DNA of 64,000 nt from Nansenia antarctica. Its lineage: Eukaryota > Chordata > Actinopteri > Argentiniformes > Microstomatidae. This document shows, piece by piece, positions 30,987-43,228 of this stretch. The position numbers were made by a program, and so were the translations under genes. How positions within the stretch are numbered: the stretch's first letter is position 1; each line of letters opens with the position of its first letter. The stretch lies in the NCBI GenBank assembly GCA_963989245.1, contig OZ022352.1, forward strand, positions 932,001-996,000, given 5' to 3'. The notes under the pieces are model-generated. The model was not told the origin of the DNA, made no database searches, and was given only the letters and a program-made list of their open reading frames with translations.

Positions 30987-31454
30987 CATCTTCATCATCT
31001 TCACCAACTTCATCATCTTCACCATCCTTGTCCTCTTCATCCTCCTCTTCCATCACCACATCTTCCTCCTCTACTTCCTCTTCTTTCACCATCACATCTT
31101 TCTTCTCTTCTTCCTCTCCTCCTTCTTCCTGTTCTTCTTTCACCATCACATCTTTCTTCTCTTCTTCCTCTCCCCTTTCTTCCTGTTCTTCTTTCACCAT
31201 CACATCTTTCTTCTCTTCGTCCTCTCCTCCTTCTTCCTGTTCTTCTTTCACCATCACATCTTTCTTCTCTTCTCCTCCTTCCTCCTCCTCCTCTTTAATT
31301 GCCACATTGAGTTTGAGTGTTTTCCTGCAGTCTTCCAGCTTCACTGCCACCATCCATCGGCCGTGTGTGCTTTCCAGGGCTGGAGAACCACAGCCAGAAC
31401 CAGGGGACTGTGTGGACCTGGGGTCAGACATGGTAGCTGGGCTGTGAGGTGGAT
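30987..31454 (-). CDS. C2H2 zinc-finger protein copy 2, acidic exon
   Basis: Paralog of 11293-11760. The start is ATG 31431 (MSDPRSTQSPGSG) and the donor G|GTGAGT follows 30987. The 148-codon product is identical in sequence to copy 1, including the four KKDVMVKEE-type acidic repeats. The exon begins at 31454 after CTGCACAG. It joins in phase to 27178. The complete identity of this exon contrasts with the different finger numbers of the two genes. Confidence 0.85.
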
Positions 31455-31511
31455 CTGTGCAGTGGAAACAAAGGAAGCATAAACAGTGAAGAGTATATTT
31501 CTCAAACAATA

Positions 31512-31937
31512 CCAACAACATCCCCTAACCAGACACTTAATTCTCTACTCCCTCCACCTGTCATTCTAACCAGACACTTAACCCTTCTAACCAGACACCT
31601 TACCCTTCTAACCAGACACTTAACCCTTCTAACCAGACACCTAACCCTTCTAACCAGACACTTAACCCTTCTAACCAGACACTTAACCCTTCTAACCAGA
31701 CACCTAACCCTTCTAACCAGACACTTAACCCTTCTAACCAGACACTTAACCCTTCTAACCAGACACTTAACCCTTCTAACCAGACACTTAACCCTTCTAA
31801 CCAGACACTTAACCCTTCTAACCAGACACCTAACCCTTCTAACCAGACACTTAACCCTTCTAACCAGACACTTAACCCTTCTAACCAGACACTTAACCCT
31901 TCTAACCAGACACTTAACCCTTCTAACCAGACACTTA
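31512..31937. repeat. 21-base TTAA minisatellite, second unit, left part
   Basis: About 18 copies of TTCTAACCAGACACTTAACCC, interrupted at TTA 31935-31937 by a Harbinger-like element. The same array continues at 34981-35091 and 39544-39780 between insertions. Confidence 0.95.
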
Positions 31938-33915
31938 GGGCCAATCCCGATTCCCTTTTCTACCCCTATGGCTCGTTTCCGAGTGTGACTCGATTCGAAG
32001 CCAAGGCCTTCGAACAGAGCCGCATGCCATAGGGGTTGAAATCCACCCCTATGAATTGGGACAGCCCTTCACGGCGGCTACGTCATCAACAGTGGTTTAA
32101 ATAGACGCGGTACGGGTGACGCGTTATGTTGCCGGCGAATTCTCACATCTCGCAATGCCTTCTTCAGCTGTGTTTATTTCTGTTGCGTGTGCTATAAGCA
32201 TCTTTTTCCGTTTATTATCAACACACCTGAGAAATCATGGAAGAGGGACAACCCTTCAAGACTGATACGTCATCAGGAATATCGTAGAAAAGCATTGACG
32301 TTCGCGACTCATTCACAACTTCACTTTTACGCTATCAATCGATCAAACAAGTCATCAAATAAAAAAGAACAATGCTTCATTGTCAGACCATGACAGAATA
32401 ACGGCGCTCTAACCTGTATGAAACCTATGCTCCTACCCTGCCAGTCTGCACTGATTTAGGACAACAGTGCAACAACTTCGCGGCTGAACTTTAGTTAAAT
32501 TTACGGCGTCATATACCATCAATGGGAAACATGGAAAAATGCATGACTTACATATTTAATTTTATGACGTTCCGAAATGACAGGAACGCTGGAGAAACAG
32601 CCGCTGTCCACTGCATTAATTAACTACATGTCCTTGATGAGTCTCCCGCTCACTGCCCTCCATCAAAAATGTCACATCCATCAATAATATTACATAATAA
32701 CAACTGCTCGGATTAGATTGCGAGTTGTTTTGGTATGCCGCAATACCATTTATACCACCAAGGGGGGGGGATTCGCGCCTATCATGCACATATCAGCCTG
32801 TGGATAGAAAACTTTAGAGAGATAACTTTACATTAAATATGTCTACCATCATCCGCTGTCAAACACCACAATTTATTTCATGATTGTACATCTCTGAAAT
32901 GTTAATCGCGTAGGTTGCCGGGGCAGAGGAACACCAGGGTGACTGTCAGCCTGTGACAAACGCGCAGATATGAGTGCTCCGGTGTCTTGCTTTAGTAGTC
33001 TAATGGAAGTGATCAGGCATAACAGCGATTTTTTTAATGCTTGTTATAAAGAAAAGGTCTATAATGCATTGTAATGACATTAAACTAACGTTTGATAGAT
33101 AACTTTACATATGTGTACCATCATCCGCTGTCAAACGCCACAGGTAATAATTGATTTATGATTGTACATCTCTGAAATGCTCGACTGTCATGCAGCCTGT
33201 AACGTTAGACACACAGCACATCGGCATAATAACGTTTTGTTGTTGTTGTGCTTGTTAAAGAAAAGGTCTATAATGCATTTAAATGAATGATACAACCCAT
33301 TAATAATATTACATAATAACAACTGCTCAGATGGAAATAGGTAAAAATGCGCATCATGTACAAGTCAGCCGAACGTTTGACAGATAACTTTACATATGTG
33401 TACCATCATCCGCTGTCAAACACCACAGGTAATAATTGATTTATGATTGTACATCTCTGAAATGCTCGACTGTCATGCAGCGTTGCGTTACTGTAACGTT
33501 AGACACAGCACCGACATAAAAGCGTTTTCTTTGGTTATGCTTGTTATAAATAAAAGGTCTATAATGCATTGTAATGACATTAAACTAAGACAATAAGATG
33601 GTTATCATAATTTTTCAAATCTTTATTAATAAGTAATTACAGAGAAAGTAAAATGACATTTCCGCATTGAATAGAGCGACATAAGATTTCTGTAGATGAT
33701 TTGCAATGCATCCTGGAATCAAGGGGTAGCGTACCCCTATGGCTTCAAAGCTAGTCTGGTCCTGGAATCGCTCGAAACAAAGTCATAGTTAGCCCTCGAA
33801 ATGAAGCCATGGCTCGATGAAATATGAATTGGGATAGCCCTCCCCCTAAACGTGAACGAGCAAATCGAGCCATAGGGGTGAAAACGAAGGGCTAGGGGTG
33901 AATTTGGATTGGCCG
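31938..33915 (+). mobile_element. Harbinger-like non-autonomous element E1
   Basis: It begins GGGCCAATCCCGATTC after TTA in the minisatellite and ends GGATTGGCC at about 33914, followed by GTAACCC. Its first ~320 bases are the inverse of the last ~320 bases of E2, and its last several hundred bases are the inverse of the start of E2. It is therefore a second copy of the same family in the opposite orientation. No transposase is seen. The interior carries three direct repeats of about 200-280 bases with CCATCATCCGCTGTCAAAC (about 32810, 33095, 33380). A TWA target suggests PIF/Harbinger; the right target copy is altered. Confidence 0.65.
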
Positions 33916-33919
33916 TAAC

Positions 33920-34980
33920 TAGGGATGCACCGAACATTCGGCCACCGAATGTATTCGGCCGAATATCGCAAAATAAAGCACATTCGGTATTCGGCCGAAT
34001 GTGTGAAAACACCGAACGTTTACCACCGAATAGTGGCCGTGTTTTGATGACGCAATACAATTAAATATAACTCTCAACAGGCGCGCGGCGCGAGGCGACG
34101 CGCTTTCAAAACTGGCTGCGTTCGTAAATTCACTCAGGAAATCCGATCAGCACTCGTGGAATGCCTCTCGTCCAATCAAATGACTCGGTTTCTCTATGAC
34201 GTCGGGCCCAGTGTGCGCTCCAGCGCTCTCAGAGCGACTTTACGAACGCAACCTTACACTCATCTAGCTAGTTAGCTTAGCAGTCGTAGCGGAAGAAGCA
34301 GAGTTGTTGCCTTGTTGAAAACATATACAGACTCCCAGCTGTTCTACACGAGTTTATGACATGCAGCTGTATCATGCGGTGGTTTCTATGCAAACCAGAG
34401 ACTATAAAAACAAAAGATATTCATTCTGAAATAACATGAACTATTATCCTTACACTCAGGTGGACTCAATTCAACTTGTTGAATGACTTGTTGAAGACAT
34501 TTAGCATTTGACCTAATTTTAAGAGTGACAAAGGGTCTGAATACTTATGTACATGAGGTATTTCTGTATTTACATTTTAATACATTTGCAAACATTAAAA
34601 AACGTTTTTACTTAGATTATGGGGTACTGTGTGTGGATTGATGGCAAATCTATTCAAAAATGTGAAAAAAGTGAAGGGGTCTAAATACTTTCTGAAGCCT
34701 ATGTAGAGACAAATCATGAATATCATTAACTTGAACCCTGGAAAGCAGTAGAGATTAAATCCCACGATAATTAGTTATAATAAGTTATATATAAAAGTTC
34801 TTCTTTTTCAATCTCAATTTCTTTCTTTGAGAAGCATGAATAAAAAGCAAAATGTATTTAGTTTATGCAATGATAAAATGAAAAACTGCCGATACACATT
34901 CGGTATTCGGTATTCGGCCAAGTGTTTCCTTAAATTCGGCTTCGGCCTCGGCCAAGAATTTTCATTTCGGTGCATCCCTA
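33920..34980. mobile_element. hAT element with TAGGGATGCACCGAA ends
   Basis: Ends TAGGGATGCACCGAA (33920) and TTCGGTGCATCCCTA (ending 34980) with the 8-base duplication GCCGTAAC (33912-33919, 34981-34988). The subterminal regions are full of ATTCGG/CCGAAT motifs. No transposase remains. A Tc1-like end is nested inside. It inserted exactly at the junction of E1 and the minisatellite. Confidence 0.93.
34440..34710 (+). mobile_element. Tc1/mariner 3' remnant nested in the hAT
   Basis: ACAAAGGGTCTGAATACTTA, GATTATGGGGTACTGTGTGT and GGGGTCTAAATACTTTCTGA are typical of the 3' part of fish Tc1-like elements. No coding part is present. Confidence 0.75.
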
Positions 34981-35091
34981 GCCGTAACCCTTCTAACCAG
35001 ACACTTAACCCTTCTAACCAGACACCTAACCCTTCTAACCAGACACTTAACCCTTCTAACCAGACACTTAACCCTTCTAACCAGACACTTA
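34981..35091. repeat. 21-base TTAA minisatellite, second unit, middle part (5 units)
   Basis: Five units left between the hAT/E1 complex and E2. Confidence 0.93.
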
Positions 35092-35761
35092 GGGCCAATC
35101 CCAATTCACCCCTAGCCCTTCGTTTTCACCCCTATGGCTTGATTTGCGCGTTCACGTTTAGGGGTAGGGCTATCCCAATTCATATTTCATCGAGCCATGG
35201 CTTCATTTCGAGGGCTAACTATGACTTCGTTTTGAGCGATTCCAGGACCAGACTAGCTTTGAAGCCATAGGGGTACGCTACCCCTTGATTCCAGGATGCA
35301 TTGCGAATCATCTACAGAAATGTTATGTCGCTCTATTCAATGCGGAAATGTCATTTTACTTTCTCTGTAATTACTTATTAATAAAGATTTGAAAAATTAT
35401 GATGACCATGTTATTATGTTAGTTTAATGTCATTACAATGCATTATAGACCTTTTATTTATAACAAGCATAACCAAAAAATCGCTTTTATGTCGGTGCTG
35501 TGTCTAACGTTACAGTAACGCAATGCTGCATGACAGTCGAGCATTTCAGAGATGTACAATCATAAATAAATTATTACCTGTGGCGTTTGACAGCGGATGA
35601 TGGTACACATATGTAAAGTTATCTGTCAAACGTTCGGCTGACTTGTACATGATGCTCATTTTTACCTATGTCCATGTAGCGGCACCCGCAATCTTATCCG
35701 AGCAGTTGTTCATATGTAATAATATTAATGGGTTGTATCATTCATTTAAGTGCATTATAGA

Positions 35762-36786
35762 CAGGGGTGCACATAACTTTTTGGGGCCAGTGCTCAGAGG
35801 AGCACCTAGGGATGCTGCTTGGTGCTCCCCGAGCTCGCGAGTCACGACCCGTCCCACAGGATGGATAAAAAAGGGATACATGGATAACTTATATTAGCAA
35901 AACGACATTTATTTATAAATAAAGATGAACGAACTAATTATTGTGTGCAAAACAAAAGAAACAAATGCAAAATCAAATGACTGCTCTTTAAGCATGAAAG
36001 TCTGTCAGACTCCTTTAAACACAATGAAATCAATTGACATCTCTTTAAGCACTAACTGAATGTCTGTTCTTTAAACACACTGAAATAAACGGACATCTCT
36101 TTAAGCACTGCTCTGTTCTGTAAACACTGAAATCAACTTTTCAACAAAAAGTTACAGCCTAAGCATTTATTTATGCTACAAGCTTAATCATCATCATCAC
36201 TGCTCTCTTGACTGCTGTTAATACTGTCCTCAATTTCAACCATGGTAGAGGATGTTGTAGGCTATCACTTTAAATAGCTCATTATTTTGATTGTGCAACA
36301 AAGTCTTTTTTTTTTTTCCGAATAGAATTCCCAACCATATTCCCTGGGTCAGGGGTCGAGGTGCGATAATGAAGCTGTAAAACAAACGTCTGAACGTTTG
36401 AAAGCTTCAGAGAGAAGAAACATGAAGTCCCTTGGTGTTGTTTTTCCTTTTAGCGACGAGTCGTTCGGGACTGAATTTTCACGTGTCGGCGAGATAACCA
36501 TGTGATACGCGATACGCGATACGCGGAATGAAAGTACGAGTTACGATACTTTCCGAATGTTTTCGTGAGGGGAGTCGCCGTGGTCGTCGTCGGTCGACTG
36601 TTGTGATGGATGGGGCTTGCAGTGATGCAGCAGTCAGCAGTCAGCAGTTGGATTTTGAGGAAGTAAAGTCTTCTCCCAGCGGTTCCAGCTGTTGGTGCGC
36701 AAGAGAGCGTTCATGCCGCTGATCTGCCGCGCAGCATGCATTTTGGCGACGCATGCGCACTGGCGCACCAGTTATGTGCACCCCTG
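35762..36786 (-). mobile_element. Internally deleted hAT (CAGGGGTGCACA ends), separate insertion
   Basis: It has the same family ends as 6312 and 29345 but a different 8-base duplication, ATTATAGA (35754-35761, 36787-36794), showing an independent insertion. The acidic tail before a stop is again readable on the minus strand (about 36245-36187), with a one-residue difference (EDSINSSQESS). The N-terminal part is shortened. Confidence 0.93.
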
Positions 36787-37066
36787 ATTATAGACCTTTT
36801 CTTTATAACAAGCACAACAACAACAAAACGTTATTATGCCGATGTGCTGTGTGTCTAACGTTACAAGCTGATTTGTGCATGACAGCCGCGCATTGACATA
36901 TTTCCATGTCTAATGGCATATGACACGCGAAATGTAACTACAGTTAAGGATACGCGTAAAGGATGATGATCTATCACCGTTCGACTCTACTGAGAAATGT
37001 TTCCGCCTATTTGTCATCTCTCCTTCACGGGCAAATGTGGCCGCGTCCCCAAGAGATCCTCTTTCT

Positions 37067-39000
37067 AAGTTATTAGTTTAGTTTATTAGTTTATTATATC
37101 GAGGACAATCCTAATACATGAACCATATAAAATATAGTAAAAAAGGCAGCGTTAGCCTAGTCGGCTAATTTTCAGCTGAAGTCCCCGGCCAGTTGCAACA
37201 TGGCATCCTGAAAAGTAACGTCATTAGTTAAAATAAAACATTTAAAAATTCTAAGAACACGTGGCTGAGACAAGGTACCCCAACATCACACTTGACAAAA
37301 AACACACGTAAGCAAGCTGAGGTGATTGAAGGGGCTACAACAAACACCACATACACACTTATGGGGGCAGCGACATTTCAAGCACATAGAAGCCACAGGA
37401 CAATTACAGGCCACACAACATTAAGCACTTACAAACAGTTAAACAGTTAAACATTAAACAAAACAAAACATACAAAAAAAGGCATTATGGGGAGGCAGCA
37501 CAGAGAGGGATTAATGAGGACAAGTATAGTTCTGTGTCAGCCAGGCTTTCATGTGTGTTGTGAAGGTGGAGTAAGTATGTATGTCTTTGAGTTGGTTGGG
37601 TAGTGAGTTCCAGTTTTCTATTGCTATCACTGAGAAGGATTGCTTACTGAAGGTGCTTTTCCTGAATGGAACTATAAGGTCGCCACGAGAGGTGCTTCTG
37701 GTGGGCCGTAAGCTGTGGTCACGCTGGTTTATGAAAGAGTTAAGCGGGGGAGGAGCTTTGTTATGCAGAATTTTATGGATGAGACAGATGTTTTTGTATT
37801 TGATGGTGTCTTCCCAGCTAAGGTATTTACATTTGTCTAGGATGGTACAGTAGTGTGTGCTGTTTGGCTTCTGGTCCATGACCTTAAGGGTCCGCTTGTA
37901 TAGGGTGGCTAATGGCTTTAGGGAAGTGCTGTATGCATGGCCCCAGCTTGTCAAACAATATGTGAGGTGCGACATAATTGATGCGTCCATGTATAGTCTG
38001 GCAGCACTCATGGTCAGTGAGCTTCTGATGTACCTGAAGTTTGCCAGGCCAAACTTCACCCTACCAGACACTTTCTTGATGTGCTCTTTGAAAGTCAGGT
38101 TTGAATCAATGATGATCCCTAAATATTTGAACGACGGAACTATACTAATGTTTTGCCCTGAAATGGTTATGTTTGCCGTGGTCATATTGTGTTGTTTGGA
38201 GAAGAACATTCCTACAGTTTTATTAACATTGAGCTGGAGGCAAGAGCTGTTGAGCCATTTGGTGACCTTTTCCATAGCAGAGCTAAGTTTGGCAGCTGCC
38301 AGGTGTTTGTTCTTGTCATGCACATACAAAACAGTGTCATCAGCATACATTTGTACATGCACTTCTGGGCAGACAGATGGTAAGTCGTTGATATATAGGC
38401 TAAACAAGAGTGGGCCAAGTATGGAGCCTTGTGGTACCCCGGTGCAAGACATGATGGTAGGTGAGCGCTGATTGTTTATCTGGACTAGCTGATTTCTGTC
38501 ACTGAGATATGAGTCCAACCATTTAAGGGCTGATGGCAAGAAGTTAAAGGCAGACAGCTTGGTGATAAGGACCTGGTGATTGACTGTGTCGAAGGCTTTG
38601 CGGAGATCTAAAAACACAGCACCTACAACACCTCCTCTATCAACCATACCTTTGACCTTTTCTAGGAAGTAGCAGTTGGCCGTTTCTGTAGAGTGTAGGG
38701 TCCTAAAGCCAAACTGCATTGGATGAAGGGGAAATGGGCTATTGCTTAAAAAGTGAACGAGCTGCTCTGTAACCCACTTCTCAGTGACCTTGGAGATAAT
38801 GGGTAAAATACTGATTGGCCTATAGTTACCAACATCCTGGGGGTCACCTGACTTAAAGATGGGAGAAACAATAGCTGTTTTCCAGGTACTAGGGACTGTT
38901 TCCTCAAGTATTGATTGGTTGATAATTTGTGTAATGGGGTGGACTAGGTGTTCTTTCAGAGTCTTATTGACCACGACTATGATGGATTGATTTTTGGATT
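37067..39000 (-). mobile_element. 5'-truncated LINE (YADD-type RT) inside E2
   Basis: The RT part lies on the minus strand and the 3' end is an AATAAAC-type tail at about 37067-37100. The 3' UTR (about 37100-37510) contains no gene. The 5' truncation lies near 38990-39160, where RT similarity ends; the exact junction with E2 could not be fixed. It belongs to a different family from the LINE at 6438. Confidence 0.75.
37511..38974 (-). pseudogene. LINE reverse transcriptase, long uninterrupted frame lacking the 5' part
   Basis: The 487-codon frame has RT motifs in order: NYRPISILPI, AVFLDLRKAFDTVNH, TGVPQGSILGPLLFSLYIND and the catalytic YADDTVLYVHD, followed by LNVNKT and a C-terminal region ending WLTQNYTCPH. 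The frame is open upstream of 38974 (which is a GTG), so the start is not native: the endonuclease and the first RT block are missing. The intact RT and thumb suggest a fairly recent insertion. It is of the jockey/CR1/Rex-like kind by motif style; the clade is not resolved. Confidence 0.88.
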
Positions 39001-39543
39001 CTTGACAACGAATTGTTCTGAGAAAGGCGCTTGGTATAGTGATTTTTTTACAACACTTTATGACTACTGATGGACTCGTGTGTATGTGGTGGCTGAGGAT
39101 TGAGTCACGGGTATCTTTGGAGGAACATCGTGCGCTGACAGATCTGGTTAATACTCTGTGTTTTGGTTGGAGTCATTCATTGTCATTATTGCGATGTCCA
39201 CAAAAAAGACATCGTTGACGGAAGAGACTAAAAAAGGAACGTCTAAACACTACAGTGTGTTGATAACAAACGAAAAAAGATGCTTATAGCACACGCAACA
39301 GAAATAAACACAGCTGAAGAAGGCATTGCGAGATGTGAGAATTCGCCAGCAACATAACGCGTCACCCGTACCGCGTCTATTTAAACCACTGTTGATGACG
39401 TAGCCGCCGTGAAGGGCCGTCCCAATTCATAGGGGTAGATTTCAAGGGGTATGGCTTGTGGCTCTGTTCGAAGGTCTTGGCTTCGAATCGAGTCACACTC
39501 GAAAACGAGCCATAGGGGTAGAAAAGGGAATCGGGATTGGCCC

Positions 39544-39780
39544 TTAACCCTTCTAAACAGACACTTAACCCTTCTAACCAGACACTTAACCCTTCTAAAC
39601 AGACACTTAACCCTTCTAACCAGACACTTAACCCTTCTAACCAGACACTTAACCCTTCTAACCAGACACTTAACCCTTCTAACCAGACACCTAACCCTTC
39701 TAACCAGACACTTAACCCTTCTGACCAGACACTTAACCCTTCTAACCAGACACTTAACCCTTCTAACCAGACACTTAACT
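39544..39780. repeat. 21-base TTAA minisatellite, second unit, right part (~11 units)
   Basis: About 11 units, two of them with CTAAACAG instead of CTAACCAG, ending in ACTCTCTACTCCTTCCACC exactly as in the first unit at 15113. Confidence 0.95.
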
Positions 39781-42749
39781 CTCTACTCCTTCCACCTGTC
39801 ATTCTAACCAGCCTGGGAGTAACTCTGCCAACAACCTAACAGGGAGGACATGAACACACTCACTGTTACTAGGATAAAACACACACACATCAAGTATGTT
39901 GCTATATCATTTGATGTGTGACCAGAAAATGGGGCATAAAATAGTAAAATACATAAATATAATATGTATGTATAAATATAGGCATATATGGCTTTTTCTG
40001 ATGCAGTTACATGTGTCAAGACAATGAAGGCCACACACACACACGATTTGCCGTTATTCATGCTTTGTTCGTGGCTCTTAAATGAGCCGTTGTCACATGG
40101 GCGTCACCACCATATATTGGGGGGGGGACGTGTCCCCCCCACCTTTGAAACAAGGTCGTTTGGACCCCCCCACATTTGCCATCAAAAATATGTTGCATGA
40201 CTGGTCAGCGTTCTTTTCATTGCTTCACAATCAAATCCGTTCCACTTTATGAGTAGGGGATTGCCCATATCCAGAAGTCCACTCCGCGTTTTACTTCTGT
40301 TTTTAACACGGCAGCAGCAGCATCCGACACGCTCGCAGATTCAAAACATTCAGACTGAGGCAAGACGATATTTAGATCATCCACCAAGATGGATATAAGG
40401 ATTTTTTTTTCTAAGAAGAGAAAAGTAAGTCAAAGTCATCCAAGTTTTCCCGTGAGTGGCCAAACAGCAACATTGCGTTCTCCCAAGGTCAAACACAGCC
40501 AGCTTTTCTGATAAGAATGTTAGCACCTTATGAGACATTCTCTGTATTAGCAATAGAATTAGCATAGCCTACTAGCAACCAAATACGAGCTAGATCAGCT
40601 ATATGGCACTAGCAGTTTTGTTAGGCATTACTAGTGTGGTTAGACATGTTTAAATGCAGAACAGACACAGGCGAAATGTCATCAAAAGCACAGAATGGCG
40701 ACAAACACCTCACAGTGCTTACCTGTCCTGTCATTATTGCATCTCCTGCCCGTGTTCATTGCCCTGAGCATTTGCACTATTTAATTTGGCCATTGCACCC
40801 ACCCAAAGAATCAATTTTGCATCTGATTGCTTGAGCTAGGGTTAAAAAATAAGAAGAAAACACCTGTTCCATTCCATTTCTAAAATGCTTGTGATTGTAT
40901 TTTTTGTATTGATGATTGTATTTCTATGTCAAATGTTCTATTAGAGAAAAACAATATGAACAAGTGCTCAATGCATCCCCATTTCTCCTGATATAGGTGG
41001 TTGAGAGTGAGAGTGAGTCAGAGGCAGGGGCAGCAGGCAGGGGCAGTGGAGACAGCTCTAATTCACTCTTTGATTTTTTTTGTTTGTTATAGTTGTATGT
41101 TCTGCAATGCACTGAAGAGGGCTAAGTTTGATTGTAATAGGCTCTGAGTAGCCTAGGTACATATTTTATGTTTCCTCATAACTTTTTATTCAATTTGTTG
41201 ACTCAAAGTTACCTCATTCTTTTCTAATTCACTCTTTGATTCTTTTTGAATCTTCATATTTAATAAAGTACCTAAAAAGTGCCACGTGTCAGTGTCAGGC
41301 CTCTGTGAGTTAAACCAAAACATAATAGTAGTCAGTAATTGCAGACCATGCCAGCTCCAAGGAAAAACAAAGAAAGAGGGAGATTATTTTGGGTGTAAAA
41401 CGCACCAGAATGCAGGAAATTGAATCTACTATTTAAAAAATTTCGGGGGGGGGGACCCCCAGACCCCCCGAAAAATAAGTGTCCCCCCCACATTCAAAAA
41501 GCTGCTGACGCCCATGCGTTGTCATATATATCTCATTCTCAAAACGTCTGATACTCCAAGCTAATTATTAAACACAAGTAGCAAGCTAGCCACTCTTCTA
41601 AAACACCACTCTGAGAGATTCATGTAAACAAGCTAACTATTATATTATTTGTTTATAGAATTATATTGTATTTCATGTAAACAAACGCGCAGCTTCTGGG
41701 CGGGAAAGCACTGGTTTGTTATCAGCCCCACCAGAGAGCCATACAGACAGATCCACGGTTCATCTCTTCAGATCAAACCTCAGCACATATTGGTCTAACT
41801 TAGAGCATTCATGGACATTTCAGGTGAATGAACCAGCTGCATTACAGAGACGGTCATGTTTCTTACCTGCGCTACTGCGATATTGGAGAACGGTGCAGAT
41901 GCAGATGCAGCCGCAGGCGGACTTGTTATGGTCGACGTGCTCAACTTCGCCCCGACCAGGAAGCAGTCACTAGAAGACTTCAATGAACTTCCGGCTTTTC
42001 GGAGATTTAAAAATAAAAGCTCGAAATATAAAATGTCTATTAAAACGAGGATAGAGATACTAATACTATTGGACCGTTTTCCACTGATATTGATGCAGTA
42101 ATTACAATATATTAATTCCAAACAAATTTTATTTTATTAAATGTTTCATCAAATTAACAAGACTGGATATTATTCTTATCTGCCATGTACATTGGATATC
42201 CGCTTGTTAAGTCGTGACGTGTTTCCGGGTCCAACGTTGGCTGAGGTGCTGTCTTCGAAATGCCGAAATAATAATAATAATAAATTATATTTATATAGCG
42301 CTTTTCCGAGGCTCAAATACCCTGACAATATGGAGAAAACGGGAAAGTGCTGTGTCCCTTGTTGTATGAATAGATCCGAGTCTAAAAAACGATTAAACTG
42401 TCATTCTACCGCTGTAGTTCACAGGTACTCTGGTGCGGGGAATTTCTGGTTTGGACTCGGAAATGGCTAAACGTCACTTTAGACGTCAGACTTAACAAGC
42501 GGATACAGACAAAACACTATTGAGTGTGTCTCAATGACAGTGGGTGTGGGAAATACTCAGCACAGTCCCTAGCAACCCACTGAATTTGAGCAAAAAGAGA
42601 TGTCTTATAGATGTGTCTAAACCCCACCCATAGGGTCATTATGCAGTAGAGCTAAGAAAGATGGAACAAGTTGGCAACCAAACAAATGTTCTGACTTTTA
42701 TTATTTTAAATAAATGTGTGTAAATGACCCTATTACATCACCTGAAAGG

Positions 42750-42806
<57 letters not shown>

Positions 42807-43095
42807 CGTATCAAATATGTTTGATAAGTAGAGTTATCCAAGTAAAGGTTTATTTATCATGGTATCATGTTGTAGCCTCATAAAATTAATTTATGCCTAC
42901 AAACATGCTCTCTAAACTAATATAAACATGCTCTCTAAACTCCTATAAACATGCTCTCTAAACTAATATAAACATGCTCTCTAAACTCCTATAAACATGC
43001 TCTCTAAACTAATATAAACATGCTCTCTAAACTCCTATAAACATGCTCTCTAAACTCATATAAACATGCTCTCTAAACTCCTATAAACATGCTCT
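39781..43095. repeat. R module, copy C
   Basis: Paralog of R-B and R-A. It carries a hAT insertion (40096-41516), the donor-like site (exon edge 41867), the THAP-like remnant (42331-42468), a CA repeat (42750-42804) and a 23-base minisatellite CTCTCTAAACT(CCT/AAT)ATAAACATG of about eight units (42905-43095). Confidence 0.8.
40096..41516 (+). mobile_element. hAT element with CATGGGCGTCA ends
   Basis: The 8-base duplication CGTTGTCA (40088-40095 and 41517-41524) flanks CATGGGCGTCACCA and its inverse TGCTGACGCCCATG. The empty site is in R-B near 15425. An exon-like start MDIRIFFSKKRK at 40390, followed by the donor-like GTAAGT, resembles the N-termini of some hAT transposases. The catalytic part is absent. 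Runs of G and C lie just inside both ends. Confidence 0.93.
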
Positions 43096-43228
43096 CTAAA
43101 CCCTGGTGGTCAAAGCCACGTCAAATCAGTGTCTCTCTGACCAAATTAGATCACATTTGGAATGATTTTAATACCCTGGACAGAAAACGTGTATTTGCTG
43201 ACATCTAGTGGTTAGCAAATGCATAGAT
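43096..43228. other. Unassigned sequence left of the candidate transposon
   Basis: About 130 bases not found in R-A or R-B, with no gene. It contains ACATCTAGTGGTTAGC, a motif I associate with short fish repeats. Confidence 0.35.

Larger units (their letters stand above)
35092..39543 (-). mobile_element. Harbinger-like element E2, with nested hAT and LINE
   Basis: It starts GGGCCAATCCCAATTC after TTA (35089-35091) and ends GAATCGGGATTGGCCC before TTA (39544-39546), a three-base target duplication fitting PIF/Harbinger. Without the nested hAT (35762-36786) and LINE (about 37067-39000) it is about 1.5 kb. It is the inverse-oriented relative of E1 and carries no transposase of its own. Confidence 0.7.

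Noticed and set aside
37581..38471. Plus-strand frames over the LINE at 37511-38974
   Set aside because: They are shadows of an RT frame with all catalytic motifs on the minus strand.
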